DNA of 11,079 bases from contig DASTSO010000043.1 in assembly GCA_035760645.1 (NCBI GenBank), forward strand, positions 1-11,079, read 5' to 3'. The notes below the pieces were generated by a model, which was not told the DNA's origin, did no database searches, and saw only the letters and a program-made list of their open reading frames with translations. Source of the DNA: DASSTY01 sp035760645. GTDB taxonomy: Bacteria; Gemmatimonadota; Gemmatimonadetes; Gemmatimonadales; GWC2-71-9. A program made the position numbers and the translations under genes. Positions 5,301-11,079 of this stretch are shown here, piece after piece. Each line of letters begins with the position of its first letter. The stretch's first letter is position 1.

Positions 5301-7145
5301 TCAGTATCCCGCCCCGCCCCCGCCGTACCGCGGATCGCTCACGCCCTCCCAGCCCCGGGGCGTGCGGATGATCGCCTCGACGTCGCCGCTGTAGCCGCCC
5401 TGGATGACGCCGTGGCCCATGGCGCGGAGCGAGTCCAGGGTGGCGGGGAGGAAGCCGTTGCGCTCGACGCGCAGCGTGTCGGGGAGCGCCTGGTGGTGCG
5501 TGCGCGGCGCGCTCACGGCCTCGGCGAGCGACATCTTGTGGTCGATCACGTTCGAGATCACGTGGTAGACCATGGTGATGATCCGCGGCCCGCCCGGCGT
5601 GCCCACGACCATGAACAGCTGCCCATCGGGCCCCAGCACCACGCTCGGCGTCATCGCCGAGAGCATGCGCTTGCCCGGCTGCACCGCGTTCGCCTCGCCC
5701 TGCACGAGGCCGAACATGTTGGGCTTGCCCGGCGCGGTGGCGAAGTCGTCCATCTCGTCGTTGAGCAGGAACCCGGCGCCCGTGACGGTGATGGCCGCGC
5801 CGTAGCTGTTGTTGAGCGTCGTCGTCGTGCTCACCGCGTTCCCCTCGGCGTCCACCACCGAGTAGTGGGTCGTCGAGGCGCCCCGCGGGAGCGAGGCGTC
5901 GAACTTCGGCGTCGGCGTCGCGCGGGCCGGGTCGATCTGCGCGCGCAGGCTGTCGGCGTGCGCCTTGGAGACGAGCTGCGCGATCGGCATGTCGACGAAC
6001 GCCGGGTCGCCCAGGTAGACGTTGCGGTCCATGAAGGCGCGCCGCATCGCCTCGGTCTCCTGGTGCATCAGCTGCGTCGAGCCGAACGGCGGCAGCGGGC
6101 CGAAGCCCTCCATGATGTTCAGGATCTCCGCCAGCGTGGTGCCGCCCGAGCTCGCCGGCGGCATCGAGTAGATCGTGTGGCCGCGGTAGCTGATCTTGAT
6201 CGGCTCGCGCCAGATCGCCTTGTAGTCGGCGAGATCCTTGTGGCTGATGATGCCGCCGCTGCGCTTCATCTCCGCCACGATGAGGTCGGCGACGCGGCCG
6301 CGGTAGAAGCCGGCGGCGCCGCTGTCACGGATCGCGGCGAGCGTGCGCGCGAGGTCGGGCTGCTTGAGCGTGGTGCCCGGCGCCGGCGCCTGGCCGCCCG
6401 GGAGGAACTGCGCGCGCGAGGCCGGGAACAGGTAGAGCCGCTCGCGGTCGCTGTCGATCGAGCGGCTCCGCATCGAGTCCACCAGGAAGCCGTCGCGCGC
6501 GAGCCGCACCGCCGGCTCGACCACGGCGCGCAGCGGGAGCTTCCCGAGGCGCCGGTGCGCCTCGACCATCCCCGCCACCGAGCCCGGCACGCCGGCGGCG
6601 AGCGCGCCGGTGATGCTGAGCTGCGTCGGGTTGCCGCGCTGGTCCACGAACATGTCGCGCGTGGCCGCGCCCGGGGCGGTCTCGCGGTAGTCGATCGCCC
6701 GGACCTGGCCGTCCTTCGTGCGGATCACCATGAACCCGCCGCCGCCGATGTTGCCGGCCTCGGGATGCACGACGGCGAGCGCGAAGCCCACCGCCACCGC
6801 CGCGTCCACCGCGTTGCCGCCCTGCCGCAGGATGTCGCGGCCCACGGCGCTCGCGATCGGGCTTCCGGAGACGACCATCGCGTGCGCCCCCTCCGCCACG
6901 CGCGCCCGGTCGGCCATCGGCCAGGCGGGGTTGATGCCCGGACCCGCCGGGCCCGCGACGGCCGGGGCCGGGGCGGCGGCCGTCGCCGGGGTAGCCGGGG
7001 AGGCCGGCGCCGGGACGGCCGCGGTCGCCGCGGGCGCGGCGTTCGCGCCGCCGGCCGGAGCGACGGCGGGGGACCCCGCGGGACGGCCACAGGCCGCCAG
7101 AGCCGCGAGGAGTAGAGTGTACGAGCCGAAACGGGTACGACGCAC
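5301..7145 (-). CDS. ggt: Gamma-glutamyltransferase, predicted lipoprotein
   Basis: This Ntn-hydrolase cleaves gamma-glutamyl bonds (glutathione and similar) and transfers the glutamyl group to water or amino acids; the precursor self-cleaves into large and small subunits. The predicted nucleophile is T425, the first Thr of TTHYS, which becomes the small-subunit N-terminus. The substrate-carboxylate Arg is R154 in YRETAP, and NDEMDDF (462-468) and the PGG oxyanion turn (517-519) are present. The family's paired Ser (462/463 in E. coli) reads Ser496-Ala497 here. The start is GTG at 7145: it has GGAGG 6 nt upstream and gives a signal peptide ending LAAC, so C19 should be lipidated. An in-frame ATG at 7247 would add 34 Arg/Pro-rich residues and bury the signal. 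Residues 20-70 are an Ala/Pro-rich linker. The total is 614 residues, slightly longer than E. coli Ggt because of this linker. It is divergent from murQ; its stop abuts repeat copy A. Confidence 0.95.
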   Translation of the reverse strand: MRRTRFGSYTLLLAALAACGRPAGSPAVAPAGGANAAPAATAAVPAPASPATPATAAAPAPAVAGPAGPGINPAWPMADRARVAEGAHAMVVSGSPIASAVGRDILRQGGNAVDAAVAVGFALAVVHPEAGNIGGGGFMVIRTKDGQVRAIDYRETAPGAATRDMFVDQRGNPTQLSITGALAAGVPGSVAGMVEAHRRLGKLPLRAVVEPAVRLARDGFLVDSMRSRSIDSDRERLYLFPASRAQFLPGGQAPAPGTTLKQPDLARTLAAIRDSGAAGFYRGRVADLIVAEMKRSGGIISHKDLADYKAIWREPIKISYRGHTIYSMPPASSGGTTLAEILNIMEGFGPLPPFGSTQLMHQETEAMRRAFMDRNVYLGDPAFVDMPIAQLVSKAHADSLRAQIDPARATPTPKFDASLPRGASTTHYSVVDAEGNAVSTTTTLNNSYGAAITVTGAGFLLNDEMDDFATAPGKPNMFGLVQGEANAVQPGKRMLSAMTPSVVLGPDGQLFMVVGTPGGPRIITMVYHVISNVIDHKMSLAEAVSAPRTHHQALPDTLRVERNGFLPATLDSLRAMGHGVIQGGYSGDVEAIIRTPRGWEGVSDPRYGGGGAGY

Positions 7146-7151
7146 GCAGGA

Positions 7152-7156
7152 CCTCC
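7152..7156 (-). promoter_or_regulatory. Shine-Dalgarno fixing the GTG start of ggt
   Basis: On the - strand GGAGG lies 6 nt upstream of the GTG at 7145-7143. It supports this start over the longer frame from 7247, in agreement with the signal peptide and lipobox that follow. Confidence 0.8.
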
Positions 7157-7191
7157 GGGCGCGAAAGCGGGGAGTCAGAGGGGGCGGGAGG

Positions 7192-7223
7192 TTGCCCCTG
7201 GCATGGGACGGTCCGTAATTTAG
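7192..7223 (+). promoter_or_regulatory. Weak candidate promoter for murQ-anmK-nagZ
   Basis: The 119-nt divergent region between ggt and murQ contains one of the few AT runs in the window, TAATTTAG at 7216-7223, with TTGCCC at 7192-7197 upstream. Read as a sigma-70 promoter this is TTGCCC, an 18-nt spacer, then TAATTT, a poor -10. It also resembles the Bacteroidetes-type -7 element TAnnTTTG with a TTG upstream. The distance to the murQ ATG is about 40 nt. No Shine-Dalgarno precedes murQ. This is pattern matching only. Confidence 0.3.
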
Positions 7224-7264
7224 CGCTCCACCCCGCCCGCGCTCCATCCCGCTCCGGTGCCTTC

Positions 7265-8191
7265 ATGACCCAGGACTTCCTCGACGTGCGACTGACCGAG
7301 CGCCGCAACCCGCGGACGCGCGACATCGACACGGCGACCCCCCTCGAGATCGTCGACCTGATCAACGCCGAGGACCGGCAGGTGCCGCTCGCCGTCGCCG
7401 AGGCGCGCGGGGAGATCGCGCGCGTTGTGGAGCTCGTGGAGACGGCCTTCCGGGCCGGCGGCCGCCTCTTCTACGTCGGCGCGGGCACGAGCGGCCGGCT
7501 CGGCGTGCTCGACGCCTCGGAGTGCCCGCCCACCTTCGGCTCCGCCCCGGAGATGGTGCAGGGGATCATCGCCGGCGGCTTCGACGCCCTCGTGCGCTCG
7601 GTCGAGGGCGCCGAGGACAGCCTCGCCGCCGGCGCCGCCACGATGGACGAGCACGCCGTGGGCGAGCGGGACGTGGTCGTCGGGATCGCGGCGAGCGGCA
7701 CGACGCCCTTCGTGCGCGCCGCGCTCGAGCGCGCCCGCGCGCGCGGCGCGCGCACGGTGCTCGTCACCTGCGCCGAGCCGCCGGCGGCGCTCCGCGCGAC
7801 GTGCGACGTCTGCGTCGCCGTCCTCGTCGGGCCCGAGGTCGTCACCGGCTCGACCCGCATGAAGGCGGGCACCGCGACGAAGCTCGTGCTCAACACGATC
7901 ACCACCGGCGCGATGATCCGCCTGGGGAAGACCTACGGCAACCTGATGGTGGACCTGCGGGTCTGGAACGAGAAGCTGGTGGACCGCAGCCAGCGCATCG
8001 TGATGGAGGTCGCGGGCGTGGACCGCGCCACCGCGCAGCGGCACATCGAGGCCGCCGACGGCCGCGTGAAGACGGCCATCGTCATGGCGCGCCTCGGCGT
8101 GGACCGCACCGAGGCGGAGCGGCGCATCGCGGCGCACGCGGGCCGGCTGCGGCCGCTCCTCGGCGACCCGCCGCCGGTGAGGACCGCGTGA
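7265..8191 (+). CDS. murQ: N-acetylmuramic acid 6-phosphate etherase
   Basis: MurQ is a cytoplasmic SIS-fold lyase/hydrolase that splits the D-lactyl ether of MurNAc-6-P, giving GlcNAc-6-P and D-lactate. The 308-residue protein has the family start LTERRNP (10-16), the phosphosugar-binding and catalytic stretch YVGAGTSGRLGVLDASECPP (70-89) with catalytic Glu86, and VEGAEDS (113-119) with the second conserved Glu117; both are three residues beyond the E. coli Glu83/Glu114 positions. GIAASGTTPFV and GSTRMKAGTATKLVLNTIT complete the SIS signature, and the C-terminal helical segment (KTAIVMARLGVDRTEAERRI) is intact. It lies first in a three-gene set, 13 nt before anmK, whose product makes its substrate. 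That order supports a peptidoglycan-recycling operon. The start is ATG 7265; no clear ribosome binding site is visible, so translation may depend on a short or leaderless mRNA. All expected residues are present. Confidence 0.97.
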   Translation: MTQDFLDVRLTERRNPRTRDIDTATPLEIVDLINAEDRQVPLAVAEARGEIARVVELVETAFRAGGRLFYVGAGTSGRLGVLDASECPPTFGSAPEMVQGIIAGGFDALVRSVEGAEDSLAAGAATMDEHAVGERDVVVGIAASGTTPFVRAALERARARGARTVLVTCAEPPAALRATCDVCVAVLVGPEVVTGSTRMKAGTATKLVLNTITTGAMIRLGKTYGNLMVDLRVWNEKLVDRSQRIVMEVAGVDRATAQRHIEAADGRVKTAIVMARLGVDRTEAERRIAAHAGRLRPLLGDPPPVRTA

Positions 8192-8204
8192 CGAAGAGGA
8201 CCGC

Positions 8205-9335
8205 ATGACCGAGACGCCCTCGCTCCTCGTGGGGCTCATGTCGGGCACGTCGCTCGACGGGATGGACGCCGCGCTGGTCCGCTTCCGCGACCCCACGCAC
8301 GCCGAGCTGGTCGCGTTCCACACGCGGCCCTACGCCGCCGACGAGCGCGACACGATTCGCGACGCGCTCCAGGGCGCCTCCGCCCCCGTGCTCGCGCGCC
8401 TGCACGTGCGGCTGGGCGAGTGGGCCTGCGAGGCGGTGGAGCAGCTGCTGGCCCAGGCGCACGTCCCCGCGACCGCGCTCGCCGGCATCGCCTTCCACGG
8501 CCAGACGATCTGGCACGAGCCGCCGACGGTGAGCTGGCAGCTCGGCGAGGCGGCGGTGCTCGCCGAGCGCTTCGGGGTGCGCGTCGTGAGCAACTTCCGC
8601 GCGCGCGACGTCGCCGCGGGCGGGCAGGGGGCGCCGCTGGTGCCGGCCGCCGACGTCCTCCTCTTCGGCGCCGCGGAGCATCCGCGCGTGCTGCTCAACC
8701 TGGGCGGGATGGCGAACCTCACCTACGTGCCGCACGCCGCGGACGAGACGGGCGCCTTCGCCTTCGACACGGGGCCGGGGGTCGCCATCCTCGACGCCGT
8801 CGCGCGGCTCGTGGATCCCGCGCTGCCCTACGACGTGGACGGCCGCCTCGCCGCCGAGGGGACGCCGAACGAGGCGGTGCTCCTCGAGCTCCTCGCCGAT
8901 CCGTTCTTCCAGGCGCCGCCGCCCAAGAGCACCGGCCGCGAGCTCTTCGGCGACGCGTACGCGCGCGTCCTGCACGAGCTCGTCCCCGGCGTGGACGGCG
9001 TCGCCACCGCGGTCGAGCTCACGGCGCGCTCGGTGGCCGAGGCGGTGAGCCGCTGGGTGCCGGGCGCGCCCGAGGTCGTCGTCTCGGGCGGCGGCGCGCA
9101 TCATCCGGGGCTCATGGACGCGCTCGCGCGCCGGCTCGACGCCGCGTGCGGCGGCCGCGACGGCGGCGGGGTGGTGCTGCGCCGCTTCGACGAGCTCTTC
9201 TTCCCCGGCGACGCGAAGGAGGCGGTCGCCTTCGCGCTCCTCGGCTATCTCACCCTGCACGGCCAGCCCGGCAACGTCCCCGCCGCCACCGGCGCCGCGG
9301 GCCCGCGCGTGCTCGGCCAGATCACCCCCGCGTGA
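8205..9335 (+). CDS. anmK: Anhydro-N-acetylmuramic acid kinase
   Basis: AnmK hydrolyses the 1,6-anhydro bond of anhMurNAc and phosphorylates O6 with ATP, producing MurNAc-6-P for MurQ. The 376-residue cytoplasmic protein is of normal length and has the ASKHA-kinase motifs: the N-terminal phosphate loop GLMSGTSLDGMDAAL (10-24), AFHGQTIWHEP, NLGGMANLTY, the FDTGPG block with the expected catalytic Asp188, PKSTGRELFG, and the adenosine-site stretch VVVSGGGAHHPGLM. Near the end FFPGDAKEAVAFALLGYLTL is also typical. One deviation is visible: the residue after GPG, usually Asn, is Val193; it is not a catalytic residue as far as I know. The start is ATG 8205 with AGGA 4 nt upstream. The gene lies 13 nt after murQ and 13 nt before nagZ, so it is almost certainly the middle cistron of a recycling operon. 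Confidence 0.96.
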   Translation: MTETPSLLVGLMSGTSLDGMDAALVRFRDPTHAELVAFHTRPYAADERDTIRDALQGASAPVLARLHVRLGEWACEAVEQLLAQAHVPATALAGIAFHGQTIWHEPPTVSWQLGEAAVLAERFGVRVVSNFRARDVAAGGQGAPLVPAADVLLFGAAEHPRVLLNLGGMANLTYVPHAADETGAFAFDTGPGVAILDAVARLVDPALPYDVDGRLAAEGTPNEAVLLELLADPFFQAPPPKSTGRELFGDAYARVLHELVPGVDGVATAVELTARSVAEAVSRWVPGAPEVVVSGGGAHHPGLMDALARRLDAACGGRDGGGVVLRRFDELFFPGDAKEAVAFALLGYLTLHGQPGNVPAATGAAGPRVLGQITPA

Positions 9336-9348
9336 CGACGCACCGCCG

Positions 9349-10851
9349 ATGACGACGACGGACTCCGCGGCCGACCGGCTCGGCCGCCTCATCCTGCCCG
9401 CGCTCCGCTGGAGCGACGCGACCGGCTTCGACCACGAGGCCCCGGCGATCGCGCGCGCCCTGGAGCTCGGCGTGGGCGGCTTCATCCTCTTCGGCGGCCC
9501 GGCCGACGCGGTGCGCACCCTCACCGCCGACCTCGTGCGCCGCGCGGGGCGCCCGCTCCTGATCGGCGCCGACCTCGAGCGCGGGGCGGGGCAGCAATTC
9601 GCCGGGCTCACGGAGCTCCCGCCGCCGCGCGCCCTCGCCGCGCTCGTCGCGGACGGCGGGACGCGCGCGCTCGACGCGATCCGCTGGGCCGGCGCCGTCA
9701 CCGCGCACGAGGCGCGCGGCGTCGGCGTCAACTGGGTCTTCGCGCCGGTCGCCGATCTCGACGCGCTCGCCGACAACCCGATCGTGCAGACGCGCGCCTT
9801 CGGCGAGGATCCCGCGCGCGTCGCGGCCTGCGTCGCCGCGTGGGTCGAAGGCTGCCAGGCGGCGGACGCGCTCGCCTGCGCGAAGCACTACCCGGGACAC
9901 GGCCGCACGGCGACCGACTCGCACGCGGGAGTCCCCGTCGTCGCCGCCGACGCCGCGACGCTCCGCGCCGCGGACGGCGCCCCGTTCGACGCGGCGATCG
10001 CCGCCGGGGTCGCCTCGCTCATGACGGCGCACGTCGCCTATCCCGCGCTCGACCCGACGGGGCGCCCGGCGACGTTCTCCGCGCCCATTCTCGGCCACCT
10101 GCGGGCGGCGCAGCGCTTCGCCGGGCTCGTCGTCACCGACGCGCTCATCATGGAAGGCGCGCTCGCGGGGCAGGGCGAGGCACAGGCCGGCGTCGAGGCG
10201 CTCCGCGCCGGCGCCGACATCCTCCTCTACCCGAACGACGTCGCGGCCGTGCGCGACGCGCTCGCGCGCGCCCTCGCGACGGGCGAGCTCGCCGCGGCGC
10301 GCGTCGGCGAGGCGCTCGAGCGCTACGAGCGCGCGCTCGCGCGCGCCACCGCGCCGGCCGCGCCCGACGCGCCGCGCGGCCCCTTCGCCTCCGCCGCCGC
10401 GCTCGCCGACGCGATCCTCGCCGGCGGCCTCCGCCGCGGCGACGCGCGAGACGCCGTGCCCGCGCTGCGCGCCCCGCTCGAGCTCGCGATCGTGGACGAC
10501 GACGTCGGCGGCCCCTATCCCGCGAGCCCGAGCGACCACGTCGCGCGCGCGCTCGCGGCCGCGGGCCTCACCCTCGGCGAGGGCGGCAGCCGCATCGTCC
10601 TCGCCTTCGCCGAGCCGCGCGCCTGGAAGGGCCGCGCCGGCTTCGGCGAACCGTCGCGCCAGGCGCTCGCGGCCCTCGCTCCCGATGCGACCCTCGTCGT
10701 CCTCTTCGGCCACCCGCGCCTCGTCGCGGAGATCCCCGGGCAGGCCCCGGTCCTCGTCGCGTGGCATCGCCAGCGGCTGATGCAGGAGGCGGTGGCGAGA
10801 TGGATCGGCGGGACGGCGGGAGGCTCCGTGCCGCGGGGAGCGCCGGTGTAA
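9349..10851 (+). CDS. nagZ: Family GH3 beta-N-acetylglucosaminidase (NagZ type), C-terminus formed by a repeat
   Basis: NagZ removes the non-reducing GlcNAc from GlcNAc-(anhydro)MurNAc muropeptides, supplying anhMurNAc to AnmK. The catalytic domain (about 1-335) contains ILFGGP, the recycling-type motif KHYPGHGRTATDSH (179-192) with the Asp190/His192 acid-base dyad typical of NagZ enzymes, and the nucleophile Asp264 in VVTDALIMEG. An Ala/Pro linker (335-345) leads to a smaller alpha/beta C-terminal domain up to about 485. At 500 residues it lies between single-domain proteobacterial NagZ (about 340) and two-domain Bacillus NagZ. There is no signal peptide, so it acts in the cytoplasm. The final 15 residues (486-500, IGGTAGGSVPRGAPV) are encoded by repeat copy B, which also supplies the TAA stop, so the original C-terminus may have been altered. 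The start is ATG 9349, 13 nt after anmK. Confidence 0.93.
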   Translation: MTTTDSAADRLGRLILPALRWSDATGFDHEAPAIARALELGVGGFILFGGPADAVRTLTADLVRRAGRPLLIGADLERGAGQQFAGLTELPPPRALAALVADGGTRALDAIRWAGAVTAHEARGVGVNWVFAPVADLDALADNPIVQTRAFGEDPARVAACVAAWVEGCQAADALACAKHYPGHGRTATDSHAGVPVVAADAATLRAADGAPFDAAIAAGVASLMTAHVAYPALDPTGRPATFSAPILGHLRAAQRFAGLVVTDALIMEGALAGQGEAQAGVEALRAGADILLYPNDVAAVRDALARALATGELAAARVGEALERYERALARATAPAAPDAPRGPFASAAALADAILAGGLRRGDARDAVPALRAPLELAIVDDDVGGPYPASPSDHVARALAAAGLTLGEGGSRIVLAFAEPRAWKGRAGFGEPSRQALAALAPDATLVVLFGHPRLVAEIPGQAPVLVAWHRQRLMQEAVARWIGGTAGGSVPRGAPV

Positions 10852-10961
10852 GCGGGCGGGACGGCGGGACACTCATCAAACGCGCGAGCCTCCGGTGTCT
10901 TCACCGGAGGCTCGTTCGTCAGCGGGACCTCCCGCCGACCCGCCTCTCCCGCCGTCCCGCC
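10805..10961. repeat. Nested palindromic intergenic repeat, copy B
   Basis: This is the second copy of the element at 5144-5300, in the same orientation. The left motif GGCGGGACGGCGGGA occurs at 10807-10821 and again at 10855-10869; the central hairpin is at 10885-10914; the right complements are TCCCGCCGACCCGCC at 10930-10944 (one mismatch) and TCCCGCCGTCCCGCC at 10947-10961 (exact). Its first 47 nt lie inside nagZ. The rest fills the space up to the stop of the convergent permease-like gene at 10977, near which a TCCCGCCCC block (10969-10977) is again shared with copy A. The two copies differ mainly in the hairpin loop, the bases flanking the stem and a 10-nt stretch around 10843-10853. Confidence 0.88.
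10885..10914. terminator. Central hairpin of repeat copy B, candidate bidirectional terminator
   Basis: CGAGCCTCCGGTG (10885-10897) and CACCGGAGGCTCG (10902-10914) form a perfect 13-bp stem around loop TCTT, extendable by a G-T pair. It lies between the convergent nagZ and permease-like genes. No T-tract follows on either strand. The stem sequence equals that of copy A while the loop does not, which argues that pairing itself matters. Confidence 0.6.
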
Positions 10962-10976
10962 CTGTCTCTCCCGCCC

Positions 10977-11079
10977 CTACGCCTCCTCCGGCCGCCCCGC
11001 CCGCCGCAGCAGCGGAATCAGCGCGAACGCCGGCAGCCCCAGGACGAAGGTGAGCAGGAAGTACTCCCGGTAGCCCAGC
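10977..11079 (-). CDS. C-terminal end of a membrane protein, possibly MFS / AmpG-like permease (partial)
   Basis: On the - strand the frame from the window edge (first complete codon at 11078) to the TAG at 10979-10977 encodes 33 residues. They form one hydrophobic segment, LGYREYFLLTFVLGLPAFAL, followed by a basic and charged tail (IPLLRRAGRPEEA). That is how many MFS transporters end: a last transmembrane helix preceded by a G-Y/W-x-x-(Y/F)-F pattern with an Ala/Leu-Pro kink, and a short cytoplasmic Arg-rich tail. AmpG, the muropeptide importer, has such an ending, and the neighbouring murQ-anmK-nagZ genes make it an attractive candidate. The coding call is fairly sure; the family rests on 33 residues and context and is tentative. 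The gene converges on nagZ across repeat copy B. Confidence 0.6.
   Translation of the reverse strand, partial: LGYREYFLLTFVLGLPAFALIPLLRRAGRPEEA

Noticed and set aside
5175..7115. Long + strand open frame opposite ggt
   Set aside because: It is low-complexity Arg/Ala/Asp/His translation, begins inside repeat copy A, and lies entirely opposite a well-supported gamma-glutamyltransferase.
7146..7247. N-terminal extension of ggt from an ATG at 7247
   Set aside because: It would add 34 Arg/Pro-rich residues, hide the signal peptide and ignore the GGAGG-GTG start at 7145.
8082..10872. Long - strand open frames opposite murQ, anmK and nagZ
   Set aside because: They are Arg/Ala/Gly/Glu-rich and motif-free, while the + strand carries three enzymes with intact catalytic motifs.
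5144..10961. CRISPR array
   Set aside because: There are only two copies 5.7 kb apart with genes between them, and each copy is itself palindromic and about 157 bp; there are no regular spacers and no cas genes.

Overview
The window is very GC-rich bacterial DNA, densely coded with strong G/C third-position bias. The gene set points to a diderm, with Gemmatimonadota or a relative the best guess: two lipoproteins with clear lipoboxes, a periplasmic-type gamma-glutamyltransferase and a complete muropeptide-recycling set. That taxonomic guess is inference from composition and gene style; no rRNA or marker gene is present.

Layout. (1) 1-2475, + strand: the 3' part of an archaeal-type ornithine cyclodeaminase-like (TIGR00300) gene, a small protein of unknown function, a Fur-family regulator that overlaps it by 23 nt, and CcdA, the membrane thiol-electron carrier. 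Gaps are short, so this looks like one transcription unit. (2) 2482-4230, - strand: a half-size multidrug-type ABC exporter whose Walker B carries Asp in place of the catalytic Glu, convergent with ccdA across only 6 nt. (3) 4292-5140, + strand: a lipoprotein with a low-complexity stalk, a beta-rich domain and a glycine-zipper hairpin. (4) 5301-7145, - strand: gamma-glutamyltransferase, predicted to be a lipoprotein starting at a GTG with a strong Shine-Dalgarno. (5) 7265-10851, + strand: murQ-anmK-nagZ, spaced by 13 nt each, transcribed divergently from ggt. (6) 10977-11079, - strand: the last 33 codons of a membrane protein, plausibly an MFS/AmpG-like permease, convergent with nagZ.

Function. 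NagZ removes GlcNAc from imported muropeptides, AnmK opens and phosphorylates anhydro-MurNAc to MurNAc-6-P, and MurQ cleaves that to GlcNAc-6-P and D-lactate. If the truncated - strand gene is AmpG-like, the import step is encoded next door. The ggt product would work outside the inner membrane on gamma-glutamyl compounds.

The most unusual feature is not a gene. Two copies of a roughly 157-bp nested palindromic repeat (5144-5300 and 10805-10961, about 85% alike by eye) fill the spaces between converging genes. Each has a 13-14 bp GC-rich central hairpin with a 4-nt loop that differs completely between copies, flanked by 15-nt GGCGGGA-type outer arms in inverted orientation. The second copy runs into nagZ and encodes its last 15 residues and stop codon. 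No tRNA, rRNA, CRISPR array, transposase or integrase was seen.
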